A stretch of DNA of 64,000 bases from contig OX359201.1 in NCBI GenBank assembly GCA_947172415.1, positions 3,038,001-3,102,000 of the forward strand, in the 5' to 3' direction. A program made the translations under genes and the position numbers. The DNA comes from Chondrosia reniformis (taxonomy: Eukaryota > Porifera > Demospongiae > Chondrillida > Chondrillidae). Under the pieces are notes generated by a model. It made no database searches. It had not been told where the DNA came from and saw only the letters and a list, made by a program, of their open reading frames with translations. How positions within the stretch are numbered: position 1 is the stretch's first letter; every line of letters begins with the position of its first letter. Shown in pieces: positions 44,701 to 57,595 of the stretch.

Positions 44701-47700
44701 TTCTAGTTATATTATATAGTTGTAGGTAGTAGTTATATGTACTAGTTGAATGTATTAGTTGCGTGTATTAATTATATATAATAATTGTATGTACCAGTTT
44801 TATGTACTAGTTATGTACTAGCTGTATGTACTGGCTGTATGTACAATTAGTATTAACTAGTGGTATGTACTAGTACTGGTAATATTTACTAACTGTAGGC
44901 ACTAGTTGTATGTACCAGTTGTACATACTTGCACTGGTTATATTTACTAGTTGTAGGTACTAGTTGTATGTAATAGTTGAATGTAATAGTTGTATGAACT
45001 AGTTGTATGTACTAGTATTAGTTATATTTACTAGTTGTAAGTATTAGTTGTGTGTACTAGTTGTATGTAGTAGTTGTATGTTCTAAGTGTATGAACTAGT
45101 TTTATGCTCTAGTTGTATGTACTTGTTATATACTAGTTGTATGTATAAGTTGTATATATTAGTTGTATGTACTAGTTGTGTGTACTAGTGGTATGTATTA
45201 ACTGTATGTATTAGCTATGTACTAGATGCATGTACTAGTTCTAATAACTAGTTGCATTTACTAGTACTGGTAATATTTACTAGTTGTAGGTACTAGTTTT
45301 ATGCACTAGCTGTATGTACTTGTGCAAGCTATATTTACTAATTATAGGTATTAGTTTTATGTAGTAGCTCTATGTTCTAATTGTTTGAACTCGTTCTATG
45401 TACAATTGTATGTACTAGTTATATGTACTCTTTGTATGTACTAATTGTATGTACTAAGTGTATGTACTATTTATAGGTACCAGTTATATATGTATGTACT
45501 AGTTATATGCACAAGTTGGGTACTATTTATAGGTACTAGTTGTAAGTTCTAGTACTAGTAAAATTAGGTACTAAGTAGGTATTTGTTGTAAGTACTAATT
45601 GCATATACTAGTTGTATGTACTAGTTGTATACCAGTTGTATGTACACGTTGTATGTGCTAGTTGTATCAACTAGTAATATGTTCTAGTACAAGTTATATT
45701 TAATCGTTATATGTACTAGTTGTATGTTCTAGTACAAGTTATCTGTATTAGTTATATTTAAAAGTTATATTTACTAGTTATTTGCACTGGTTTTAGCACT
45801 AATTGTATGGACTAGTTGTATGTACTAGATGCATATACTAATTGTGTGAAATAATTATACGTCATAGTAGGAGTTCTAGTATAATGCACTAGTTGTATGG
45901 ACTATATATATGTACTAGGTAAATGTGTATGTTATAGTCATAGGTACTAGTTGTATGTGCTAGTTGTATGAACTATATAGTGGTATGTACTAGTTATATA
46001 TACTATGGTATATACTATTTATACGGTCTAGTTGTATGTACTATTTGTATATACTAGTATATGTACTACTTGCAGATTCTAGTACTAGTTATACTAGGTA
46101 CTAGGTAGGTGCTAGTTGTAGGTACTAGCACTAGTTATATTTACTAGTTGTAGGTACTAGTTGCATTGACTTATTGAATGTTATAGTTGTAGGTACTAAT
46201 TGTATGTACTAGTTGTATGTACTAGTTGTAAGAACTAGTCATTCACTAGTTGTATGTAGTAGTTGTATGTTCTAATTGTATGAACTAGTTGTATGTAACA
46301 CCTGTATGGACTAATTATATACTAGGTATATGGACTTGTTGTATGTACTAGTTGTATGTCCTAGTTGTATTTACTACTTGTATGTCCTAATTGTATGTAC
46401 TACTTGTATGTACTAGTTGTGTGTACTAGGTGTATGTACTAGTAATGTGTACTTGTTGTAGATTCTAGTTCTAGTAAAACTAGATATTAGGTAGGTATTA
46501 GTTGAATGTACAAGTACTAGTTATATGAATTTGTAGGTACTACTTATATGTACTAGTCGAATGTAATAGTTGCATGTACTAACAGTATATAATTGTTGTA
46601 TGTCCTAGTTGTATGTACTAGTTAATTGTTGTATAATCTAGTTGTATGTACGAGTTGTATGTACTATTTGTATGTGCTAATTGTATGTACAAATTGTGTG
46701 TGCTAGGTGTATGTAGTAGTTGTATGTTCTATTTGTTTTAACTAGTTTTATGTCCTAGTTGAATGTGCTACTTGTATGTACTAGTTATTTACTAGCTGAA
46801 TGTACTAGTTGCATGTACTAGTAGTATTAACTAGTGGTATGTACTAGTAGTATTAACTAGTGGTATGTACTAGTACTGGTAATATTTACTAACTGTAGGC
46901 ACTAGTTGTATGTACTAGTTGTACATACTAGCACTGGTTATATGTACTAGTTGTAGGTACTAGTTGGATGTACTAGCACTAGTTATATTTACTAGTTGTA
47001 GGTACTAGTTGCATGGACTTGTTGAATGTTATAATTGTATGTACTAATTGTATGTACTAGTTGTGTGTACCACCTGTATGGACTAGTTATATACTGGGTG
47101 TATGTATTTGTTTTATGTACTAGTTGTATGACCTAGTAGTATTTACTACTTGTATGTCCTAATTGAACGTACTAGTTGTATGTACTATTAGTGTGTACTA
47201 TTAGTATGTACTAGTTGTAAGTACTAGGTGTATGTACTAGTTATGTGTACCAGTTGTAGGTTTCTAGTACTAGTAATACCAGATATTAAGTAGGTATTAG
47301 TTGAATGTACAAGTACTAGTTATATTAAATATGTGTAGGTACTACTTATATGTACTAGTCAAATGGAAGAGTTGCATGTACTAATTGTATATAATAGTTG
47401 TATGTAGCAGTTGTACGTACTAGTTATGTACTAGTTGTATGTAATAGTTGTATGTATATACTAGTAGGATTAACTAGTGGAATGTACAAGTAAAGGTAAT
47501 GTATACTAACTGTAGGCACTAGTTGTATGTACTAGTTGTATGTACTAGCACTGGTTATATTTACTAGTTGTACATATTAGTAGTATATCCTAGTGTATGT
47601 AATAGTTGTATGTTGTAATTGTATGAACTAGTTTTATGTACTAGTTGTATGTACTAGTTATATACTAATGTATGTACTAGGTGTATGTACTAGTTGTACG

Positions 47701-48010
47701 TATTAGCACTGGTTATATTTACTCTTTGTAGGTATTAGTTGTATGTACTAGATGTATGTAATAGTTGTATGTTCTAATTGTATGAACTAATTTTATGTAC
47801 TAGTAGTATGTACTGGTTATATAGTATTAGTTGTATAAACTAGTGGTATGTAGTAGTTGTGTGTACTAGTTTTATGTATTAGCTCTATGTATTAGTTATG
47901 TACTAGTTGCATGTGCTAGTTCTAATATGTACTAGTACTAGTAATATTTACTAGTTGTAGGTACTAGTTTTATGAACTAGTTGTATGTACTAGTGCTAGT
48001 ACTAGATATA
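41703..48010 (+). repeat. 13-bp satellite, block 7, with higher-order repeats
   Basis: Back to the plus orientation. Longer units recur inside, for example TTATTAGTTGTATGAACTAG near 42428 and 42950. The part from about 43808 recurs in diverged form from 57389 onward. Confidence 0.92.
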
Positions 48011-48251
48011 TAGAAATATTAAAAATTTTCTACAAAAATAGTGAAGATGTAGGGATGGCATAAAAAGTAGAGAAACAAGAAAGGGATGTTACACAGTGAA
48101 GCATTAGCTGTGCATGAATCATACAACACCCTTGCTTGTAGGATTCATGTATAGCTAATGCTTCACTGTGTAACATCCCTTTCTTGTTTCTCTACTTTTT
48201 ATGCCATCCCTACATCTTCACTATTTTTGTAGAAAATTTTTAATATTTCTA
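48011..48251. repeat. 241-bp near-perfect inverted repeat
   Basis: The arms 48011-48120 and 48142-48251 are 110 bp each, with very few mismatches seen (two near the loop) and a loop of 21 bases. Transcription from either side would give a long hairpin RNA. It adjoins the 490-bp element and is absent from the corresponding place at 61.24 kb. Confidence 0.9.
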
Positions 48252-48275
48252 GTTTCTGTACTTTTTATGGAGCAT

Positions 48276-48774
48276 GGGCTAGGAATTAGATTCGTATAAT
48301 TAAAATCATTTTGGTTTCGCAATCTTCGACTGATTATGACGTCATTAAAATGGCGACTTTATTGAGGCCTTGACTCTAGGGTCATGAAAACCGCCATGCT
48401 CAATAATAGCGTTATCGCTCTCGCTTCTACAAAAGAATACAGCTCGGAAAATTTGCAGTAGTTTCGTGTAACAATTAGTCCAAAAGCTTATATAGTTTTT
48501 TAGTTATGGCTGACGAAGAATAAGAAGAAGAAGAAGAAGAAGAAGAATATGAAGAAGACGAAAATGGGAATTTTTAAAGTTTATTATTTCGCCAGCGGGA
48601 CATAGTCGCTTGCTTTTAAGGTCTATTTAGAGTATGTATATTGTATATTTAGCTATACATAGCCTTGTTTTGTCGATTTTCGGCCTATTTCGGGATTTCG
48701 CTCCTATACCAATGTATGGGGAAAACGAAAAAAACCGTGTCATCCCTACATAGGGAGTACTACCGTACTCCCTG
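48276..48774 (+). mobile_element. 490-bp element ending in a hairpin, copy 2
   Basis: Same as 41211-41702, with a longer GAA run. It begins at about ATGGGCTAGGAATTA. With the inverted repeat 48011-48251 it forms one ~764-bp insertion: the empty equivalent at about 61234-61244 reads ACTAGATATATTCAG. Confidence 0.65.
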
Positions 48775-48896
48775 ATTCAGTAGTTGTAATAGTTGGAGGT
48801 CTAGTTTGATGTACTTGTTATATGTACTATTTATATGTACCAGTTATATGTGAATGTCCTAGTCATAGGTACTAATTGTAAGTACAAATTGTATGA
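48775..48896 (+). repeat. 13-bp satellite remnant
   Basis: Short stretch between the hairpin element and the ATGGC-rich tandem block; matched at 61244-61356. Confidence 0.75.
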
Positions 48897-49283
48897 AGCA
48901 GCATACCAAAGACCGTTCCTAGGAGAAAAATGGCTGCAGAACTAAATTAAAGGGTCCCCGAAACTATACAATCTATCTCCGAATTAAAAATGGCTGCTGA
49001 TTTCAAAAATATGGCTATGAGCCATACCGAAGACCGTTTCTAGGTTAAAAATGGCCGCCAAATTTTATTAAAGGGTCCCCGATGCTCAAATACCTATCTC
49101 TGAGTTAAAATTGTCTACAAATTTCGGCTATGAAAGCGTACCAAAGACCGTTCCTAGGATAAAATGGCGGCCAAACTGGATAAAAGTGTCCCCAAAGCCC
49201 TACGACTTATCTCCTAGTCAAAATGGCTGCCGATTTCATACATATAGGCTATGAATCTGTACCGAAGACTGTTCCTAGGATAA
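48897..49283 (+). repeat. ~120-bp tandem repeat with AAAATGGC motifs, copy 1
   Basis: The marker GACCGTT (or GACTGTT) recurs at 48911, 49032, 49146 and 49267, giving units of 114-121 bp. Each unit has two AAAATGGC(C/T/G)GC-type motifs on the same strand, resembling the YY1 site AAnATGGCGGC, and one AAAGGGTCCCC block. Non-coding. Confidence 0.85.
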
Positions 49284-49326
49284 CAAGTAGTTGGCTACCG
49301 CCCCCCGAATTTACTCGAACTACTTG
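49284..49326 (+). repeat. Three-hairpin palindrome, shortened copy
   Basis: 43 bp, CAAGTAGTTGGCTACCG...TTTACTCGAACTACTTG. One inner hairpin is missing compared with the equivalent copy at 61761-61822. Confidence 0.65.
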
Positions 49327-49629
49327 GCCGCATCATTGGGCTTTGACATATTACTCTTAATCCTAACGATTGAGGACACTTAAGTGTCCAAAAAATTATA
49401 AAAAGCGACAGAAAAGCTTCGTTAACTAAAGCTTCCTGAACGCCACCATTTGCAAAAACAATGTATTGACGTATAAATTAAGTGTTATAATAGATGCGTA
49501 TGAACTCGTATTATATATATGTATATATCCGTAACATGAAGCCATACATAAATCGCGTTATGAAAACAATAGAGGAGGCTTCCTATGGCAGCCCCTAAAA
49601 ATGGCTGCCGAACTTTATTAAAGGGTCCC
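49327..49629 (+). other. Unique spacer inside the ATGGC block
   Basis: About 300 bp shared with 61823-62165. At its right edge another AAAATGGCTGCCGAAC unit starts, so palindrome plus spacer look inserted into the tandem repeat between TAGGATAA and AAATGG. No gene. Confidence 0.6.
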
Positions 49630-52600
49630 TTGTTTGTATTAGTTATGTGTACTAGTTATATTTTTATGTAGTAGTTATATGTAGTGGGTGTTTGTATATA
49701 CTATTTTTATGTATTAGTTATATTTATTAGGTGGGTGTACTGGTTTTATGTACTAGTTGTATGTATATACTAGTTGTATGTTCTAGTTTTATGAACTAGG
49801 TGTATGTACTAGTTGCACGTACTATTTATAATAATTGGATATATGTGTACTAGTTATATGTAGTAGGTGAATGTACTAGTTATATGTCCTAGTTGCGTTT
49901 ACTTGTATGTAGTAGCTATGTACTACTTGTATATACAAGTTGTACATTCTAATATTATGTACTCGTTCTATGAGCTAGTTGTATATACTAGTTTCTAGTT
50001 GTATGTACTAGTTGTATGTACTAGGTGCATGTACTATGTGTATGTACTATTTTTAAGCACCGGTTATATGTGTATGTACCAGTTATATGCTTGTGTACTA
50101 GTTATCTCTACTAGTTGTATGCACTAGCTGTATGCACTAGTTGTATGAACTATTTATAATTTCTAGGTATATGTGTATGTACTAGTCATATGTAGTAGGT
50201 GGATGTACTAGTTTTATGTCCTAGTTATTTGTACTAGTAGTGTGTATTAGTTGTATGTACTAGTGGTGTGTAGTAGTATTTTGATGTACTAGTTGCATGT
50301 ACTAGTTTTATGTACTAGTGCTAGTTATATTTACTATTTGTAGGTACTAGTTATGAACGAATTAGACGCACTAGTTTTACGTATGAACTAGTTGTATGTA
50401 GTAGCTATATACAAGTTGTGTATACAAGTTGTACATTCTAGTATTATGTTCTCATTCTATGAACTAGTTGTATGTATTAGTTGTATCTACTAGTTGTATC
50501 TACTAGTTGTATGTACTCTTTGCATATATGTACTATGTGTATGTACTATTAATAAGTACCAGTTATATGTGTATGGACTAGTTATTTGTACTAGTTGTTT
50601 GCACTAGCTGTAAGGACTAGTTGTATGTACTATATATAATTACAAGATATATGTGTATTTACTGGGTATATGTAGTAGGTATATGTAATAGTTATTTGAC
50701 CTAGTTGTTTGGTCTAGTTGTATGTACTAGTTAGATGTACTAGTTGCAAGTACTAATTGCATGTTCTAGTGGTGTGTATTATTTGGTATGTACTAGTTGT
50801 AAGTACTAGTAGCATGTGCTAGTTGTATGCACGAGTTTTATGTACTAGTCCTAGTTATATTTACTTGTTGTAGATACTAGTTGAATGTAGAAGTTGTATG
50901 TATTAGTTGTTTGTTCGAATTGTTTGTACTAGTGGAATGTACTAATTGTATGTAATAGTTCTGTACCAGTTGTACGTACTAGTTGTATGTATATACTAGT
51001 CATAAATATTAGCTATGTACTAGTTGCATATACAAGTTGTATGTTCTAGTATTATGTACCCGTTCTATGAACTAGTAGTATGTACTACTTTCTAGTTATA
51101 CACACTAGTAGTATGTACTAGTTGTATATACTATGTGTATGTACTTTTTGTTGGTTCATGTACTAGTTATACCACGTACTATATAGGTTGTGGTTGTATG
51201 TACTAGATACAAGTTGCATGTACTAGTTGTATATACTAGTTTTATGAACTAGTTGTATGTACTATTTACATGTACTAGTTGTATGTACTAGATACAAGTT
51301 GCATGTACTAGTTGTATATACTAGTTTTATGAACTAGTTGTATGTACTATTTACATGTACTAGTTGTATGTTCGGCTTTTATGTATTCGTTACATTTTTA
51401 TGAACTAGATATATGTACTAGTGGAACGTATTATTTATATGTACTATTTATATGTGTATGTACCAGTTATATGTACTAACTGTATGTACTTGCTGTATAT
51501 ACTAATTGCATGTACTAGTTGTATGTACTAGTACTAGTTATATTTCTAGTTGTAGTACTAGGTTCAGGAACTAGTTGTATGTACTAGTTGTATGTACTGG
51601 TTGTATGTACTAGATATGAACCAGTTGTATGTACTAGTTGTATTCACTAGTTGTTTGTACTACCTGCGTACTAGTTTTATGTACTTGTTGTATGCACTAA
51701 CTGTATGTACTAGTTGTATATGCTAATTGTATGTACTAGTTGTATGTACTTGTTGTTTGAAGTAGTTGGAGGTTCCAGTACAAGTTATACTAGGTATTAG
51801 GAAGGAATTAATTTTTTGTACTTGTTGTATTTACTATTGTTATGTACTAGTTATGTGTATAAGTACTATTCATATGTAGTAGCTATATGTACTAGTTATA
51901 TGTACTAGTTGTATGAACTAGTTGTATGTACTAGTTGTATGTATGAGTTGTATGTTCTAAATATAGGTTCAAATACTAGTTATACTAGGACCTAGGTAGG
52001 CACTAGTTGTTTGGAGTAGATACTAGTTGTATGTACTAGTTATATGTACTAGTTATGTGCAAGTTGTATGTATTAGTTGTACGTATATAAGAGTTGTATG
52101 TAGTAGCTATCTATTAGTTGTATATACAAGTTGTATGTTCTAGTATTATGTACTCATTCTATGAAATACTTGTATGTACTAGTGTCTAGTTATATGTAAT
52201 ATTTTTATGTACTATTCGTATGTACCATGTGTATGTACTATTTATAAGAACCACTTATATGTGTATGTACTAGTTATATGTTTGTGTAATAGTACTGGTT
52301 ATATTTATGTGTATTAGTTGTATGTACTAGTTGTATGTACTAGTTGCATGTACTGGTTGTATGTACTAATTCTATGAACTAGTTGTATACACTAGTTCTA
52401 TGCACTAGCACTAGTTATATTTTCTAGTTGTATGTACTAGTTGTGTGTACTAGATATGAACCAGTTGTATGTATAAGTTTTATGCACTAGTTGTATGTAC
52501 TAGTTGTATGTACTAGCTATGTACTAGTTGTATGTTCTAATTGTATGTACAAGTTTTATGTACTTGTTGTAGATTCTTGTACTTGTTATACTAGGTCCTA

Positions 52601-53826
52601 GGAAGGTACTAGTTGTATGTACTAGAAACTAGTTTTATGTACTAGTTGTATGTACAAGTTTTATGAACTAGTTGTATGCACTAATTGTATATAGTAGTTG
52701 AGTTGTATTTACAATTTGCATGTACTAGTTATATGTTTGTGAAGTAGTTATATGTACTAGTTGTATGCACTAGCTGTATGTACTAGTTGTATGCACTAGA
52801 TATGAATCAGTTGTATATACAAGTTGTATGTACTAGTTGTTTGCACTAGATGTATATACTATTTACATGTATTAGTTATATGTAGTAGTTGTGTGGACCA
52901 GTTTTATGTATGTTCTAGTTGTAAGTTCTAATACTAATTTTACTATGTACTAGGGAAGTACTAGTTGTATGTGCTTAATACTAGTTGTATGCACTGGTTG
53001 TATGATCTAATTATATGTATTAGATGTATGGACAAGTTGTGGGTAATTATTGTATGTACTAGTTATATGTATTAGTTGTGTGTACTAATTGTATGTACTT
53101 TACCAGTTGTTCGTACTAGAACTAGTTATATTTACTAGTTTTAGGTACTAATTTTTGTAATCGTTGCTACTTGTATTTACTAATTACTAGTTGTATGTAC
53201 TTGTTACTAGTTGTAGGAACCAGTTGTAGGTATTATATAGTTTTATGTACTCGTTACTACGTGTATGTACTAGTTCAATGTATTAGTTTATATACTAGTA
53301 CTAGTTAAATTTACTAATTGTAGATACTATTTGAATATACTAGTTCTATGTTTGAGTTGTATATACTAGTTATATGAACTAGTTGTAGTACAAATTGTAC
53401 GTAATCGATGTACGTACTAATTGTATGTACAAGTTGTATGTACTAGTTCTATGTTCTATTTGTACGTACTCGTTACTAGTTGTATGTATCAGTTGTGTGT
53501 TGTAGTTTTATGTTCTAGTACTGGTTATATATACTAATTGTAGGTACAAATTGTATGTACTTTTTGTATGTGCAAGTAGTATATACAAGTTATGTTTGCT
53601 AGTTGTAAGTACTAGTCGAAAGTTCTATATTCTAGTTATATGCACTATTTTTATGTACTAATTATTATGTACTAGTTGCATGTACTAGTTGTATGTAACA
53701 GTTTTATGTAGTCCTTCTATGTACTAGGTTAATGTACTACTTGTATGTTCTAATTGTATATATGAACTAGTTGTATGTACTAATTGGAAGTACTTTCTAG
53801 TACTAGTTATATCAGGATATCAGGCT
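49630..53826 (+). repeat. 13-bp satellite, block 8
   Basis: Plus orientation. A perfect-looking 85-bp tandem pair starts at 51201 and 51286 (marker TACTAGATACAAGTTGC). Confidence 0.92.
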
Positions 53827-54162
53827 ATTTAATCTGGGGAGGCCAATTGCCTGAGGCTACTACAAAAGCACCCAGTACAAAAACAACAATATGTACAATA
53901 AATAAATAATAAATAAATAAATAAAATAGAATTGTCAATTCGGTTGTGTGCATATTGTTACATAATACAAATTGTCGCTCATGCATTAGAATAAAAACGT
54001 TTACATAGTTCCGTAAAATTGTTGAGGCTGAGGTTAGGTGTTGCACGAATAGCTGTTGGTAGGCTGCGCCAGAGGGAAGCCCCGGCAAAACTGAATGCCT
54101 TCTGTCCGAATGAAGACCTGACCAAGGGAAGATTAAGTTGGGAAGTGAAAGAGGAACGAGTG

Positions 54163-55125
54163 TTATGGTGGCAAGAAACATAAGAGAAGAGCCGAGACAG
54201 ATAAGGTGGAGCCTGGGAGGATAAGCTGCGAAACATACACTGAGCCATGTGAAGTTTTCTTCTCAAGGTGAGTCGTTAATCCAAGTTCTTGAAGAGCAAC
54301 CGTGGAAGAAGAGTCACGACGCCTATGAAGCACAATCTTGCAACTAAAGTTCAGCAGCGATTCCAAGCGGCGAGATTCATCTTGAGTACAGCCAGACCAG
54401 ATGACATCACAATAGTCAATATGGGGAAGGATGTACGATTTAAGATAAGTGAGGAGGAGAGAGCGAGGGAGAAACCAAGAGAGTCTACGAAGAAGGTTGA
54501 GATGACAGCTTACTTTTCTACAGATCATGTCAACATGATCAATCCAAGTTAGGGTATCGATTATAAGCACACCAAGATACTTGAACACTCGTACCTGATT
54601 AACAGTTACACCATCAACAAGAAGGTCCAAGCCAGTCTCAATTTTTCTTCTACTAGAGTGAAGGAGCATACATTTTGTTTTGCTTGCATTCAGTTGCAGT
54701 CCATTGCTGGCCATCCACAGGCTGGTTGCATCTAGACACTGTTGAAGTGAAGAGTTTAAAGAAGCAAGATTGCTACTTGTGATGTAGATGGCAGTGTCAT
54801 CAGCCAAGAGAACAACAGAATTAGCAGGCAGGACTGAAGGCAGGTCATTGATAAAGGCAGAGAAGAGAGAAGGACCAAGCACAGAGCCTTGGGGAACACC
54901 AGTTGTGGGAAAACCAGGAGAGGAGAATGAATCACTGACACGAGTAACCTGGCAACTATTGGAAAGATAAGACTTAAACCAAGCAACTGTAGACGAGGAG
55001 AGCCCAAGTTGGGAAGGCTTAGACAAAAGAAGATCATGGTTCACAGTGTCAAAAGCTTTAGAGATATCAAGAAACACAACCCCGATGAACTGTTTTCTGT
55101 CCAGAGCCTTGTACCAGTCATCCAA
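54163..55125 (-). pseudogene. CR1/L2 LINE: reverse transcriptase
   Basis: 320 codons. VVFLDISKAFDTVNHDLLL, TGVPQGSVLGPSLFSAFIND, VVLLADDTAIYI (catalytic ADD), ASKTKCMLLHSS and FKYLGVLI occur in the right order and spacing. The C-terminal tail changes frame near 54250 and continues to 53979 (CMFRSLSSQAPPYLSRLF). Confidence 0.88.
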
Positions 55126-55308
55126 GCAGTGAAGAGGAAGCGTTTGGGTAGAATGCTTGGGCCGAAATCCAGATTGATAAGGGAAGAGAAGGTCGTTTTG
55201 TATGAGGTGAGAAGAAAACTGCTCCTAGACACACCTTTCTAGAAGTTTACTGCAGACTGGAAGCAGAGAGATGGGTCGGTAATTCGTGGGGGAGACACGA
55301 TCACCGCC

Positions 55309-56130
55309 TTAGTGGAGTGGCTTAACCCAAGGACACTTCCAGGATCCAGGAAAGATAGAAGAAGAAAGGGAGGAATTAAGGATAGACGACAGAGGGTAAG
55401 AGATGACAGATCGGCCAGCTAAAGGAGCAGAGGAAGGGAGACCATCAAGACCTGGAGAGCATCTAGGCCTAAGAGAAGCTAGGGTTTCTTCACACCAAGC
55501 AGGGGTAGTAGAGGTAAGAGATAGAGTAGACTGGGGAGGAGAAGCCAAAGCAGGGGGAGATAGAGGGGTACCAGACCCAGAAGAAGAAACAGCAACAAAG
55601 TGGTTATTAAGAATATTGGCAACAGAAGAAGAGCTCATGTTGAAGCAAGGCCAGTTTTCATGTGAAGAGGAAGAAACACCAGCTGCCTTAAGAGTATTCC
55701 ATAGAGCAGAAGGATGAGCTTTGTTCCTGATTAAGCGAAGGAAATAGTTTTTCTTTGCCCTTCGTTGAAGTGACGTTACTCTATTCCTCTGTTCCTTGAA
55801 TGCTTCCAATGATACCGTTAGTCGATTTTTCTTGAACAGTCTAAACAGTTTATTCCGATGATCCATCTCGTCTCTGATATGTTTCGTGATCCAAGGGGCA
55901 GGCTTCTTCTTGACACGTACTGTCTTCAGTGGGGCATGTAGGTCCAAAATATCCAGCAAGAGTGAGTTAAAGATGTCGATCTTATCATCAAGGCTATCGA
56001 AGACATCAATTATAGACCATGGTACAATAGAAAGATCCTCTTGGAAGCTTACTTTGGAAAAGTTCTTAAATGACCTACCAGTTACTAAGCATGGATGAGG
56101 TTTAGGAACACTACAGTCGTTGTCAAGCAT
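55309..56130 (-). pseudogene. CR1/L2 LINE: linker and start of reverse transcriptase
   Basis: 273 codons. KKKPAPWITKHIRDEMDHRN and the KNRLTVSLEAFKEQRN region are the conserved spacer between endonuclease and RT in CR1/L2 elements. CSPGLDGLPSS is RT motif 0. It ends as the RT finger begins; the NYRPIS box lies in another frame near 55280. Confidence 0.8.
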
Positions 56131-56981
56131 TTAGGCAGATGATCAGAGATAGCTAAGTCAAGAACAGAAGATTGGGATATGGGAACATTGGAAGTAACGA
56201 TGAAGAGGTCAAGGATGGAATGTGAAGTAGAGGAGAAGTGAGTGGGGGAGCTAATGGGTTGCTGAAGAGAGTGGGAAGTCAGGAAGTTCAAGAGAAGTTT
56301 GGAGTAAGGTTTGTTCAGATTAGCCATGTCCACATTGAAATCTCCACAGGCAACAAGGTTCTTTTTGGCAATCATCATTTTTTCAATGCTGTTACACACA
56401 TCATGGACTGACTGGGAAGGTAGATTCGGAGGACGATAGAAGCAGCCAAAGACAAGAGGGGAAGAGAACAGCCTGGAATCAATAGAGACCCACAAGTACT
56501 CAACGCCAGAGGCAGAAGGCCCACAAGAAAGGACAGCACAGGACAGATGATCAGCATAGTACACAGCAACACCTCCGCCACACCGAGAACGATCACAACG
56601 ATACAAAGTATAACCAGGAAGATACAACTCACCATCACCAACAGATGAATCCAGCCAAGTTTCAGAAAGGGCCAAGACTTCAGGACGGACATAGGACACC
56701 AGGCAAGCAACATGGTCAAAGTGACGGATGAGGCTGCGGGCGTTGAGGTGTGCGAGTTGTAACATCTTCTTCGGGTCTGATTTCTTCAGTCGCGGCTCTT
56801 GGCTGTCAGCGCAGGGTCCTGGGTTAGGTTTCACATCTCCACAACTGAGCAGTAGTGTGTTTCCTCCTCCGCTAGGTTCCAGTAAGTTTTTTACGATCTC
56901 TTGCGCTTTCTTCCTAGACCGACTTAGGTGTGAAAAAGCATCAATCGGTTGGTACTTCGGCAGAAGAGATGTTGAGAATCT
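56085..56981 (-). pseudogene. CR1/L2 LINE: 2A peptide and AP endonuclease
   Basis: Open from 56981 (after TAA at 56982-56984) to 56085, 299 codons, without an ATG ahead of the 2A motif. The leader is basic (RSRKKAQEIVKNLLE), then LLLSCGDVKPNPGP gives 2A at about 56855-56814. Endonuclease motifs follow: LAHLNARSL, ALSETWLDSS, GGGVAVYY, FGCFYRPP, ACGDFNVDM and DLAISDHLP. These include the GDFN and SDH catalytic boxes. The frame is lost just after SDH and continues at 56130. Confidence 0.85.
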
Positions 56982-57120
56982 TTACACATATACAGACGGA
57001 TACTCATAGCAATATAACGAGTCATCTTCAGCAGTCCTTAGGTAATTCTTCGCAAACAATGCGATCCACATCAGGGCTGGCAACACAGCAAGTACACGAG
57101 CAAGTACGCGAGCCGCCATA

Positions 57121-57595
57121 CCTTACTAGTGTTACGACTAGTTGAATGTACTCGTTGTATACACTAATTGTGTGTACTAGTTGTGTGTACTAGTTGTATG
57201 AACTAGTTATATGTACTAGTTGTATGTACTGGTTGTGTTTACTAGTTGTATGTACAAGTCGTATGTACTAGTTCTATGTACTAGTAGTGTGTACTCATTG
57301 CTAACTGTGTGTACTAGTTCTATGTACTAGTTTTATATACTAGTACTAGTTATATTTACTAGATGTATGTACAAGTTGTATGTACTAGTTCTAGTAAGCT
57401 TGAGTACTAGTTAATCTATTTACTAAGTAGGCACTAGTAAAATGTAATACTAGTTGGAGTTCTAGTTTAATGTCCTAGTTGTATGTACTATTTATATGTA
57501 CTAATTTTATGTGTATGTTTCAATCATAGGTACTAGTTGTATGTACAAGTTGTATGAAGTAGTTGTTAGCCTAGTTGTATGTGCTAGTTGCATGA
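57121..57595 (+). repeat. 13-bp satellite, block 9
   Basis: Plus orientation. The duplicated block begins at about 57389. Confidence 0.88.

Larger units (their letters stand above)
43808..53826 (+). repeat. Segmental duplication, first copy (approximate limits)
   Basis: Shared non-satellite markers in the same order: AGTAAGCTTGAGTACTAG (43815 / 57397), AATTATACGTCATAGTAGG (45853 / 59884), the ATGGC-rich tandem block (48897 / 61357) and the palindrome (49284 / 61761). Offsets vary because each copy has private insertions. Confidence 0.75.
53827..57120 (-). mobile_element. CR1/L2-type LINE, nearly full length, broken
   Basis: A 3.3-kb non-LTR retrotransposon on the minus strand in the satellite. 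The order from its 5' end is leader, 2A peptide, APE endonuclease, reverse transcriptase, C-terminal tail, and a 3' UTR ending CCTCCCCAGATTAAATAG plus a short TGATATCC-type repeat. About four frame changes were seen. No convincing target site duplication could be picked out, because the flanks are satellite. Confidence 0.88.

Noticed and set aside
54289-57145. Plus-strand frames across the CR1/L2 LINE
   Set aside because: They are shadows of the minus-strand endonuclease and reverse transcriptase.
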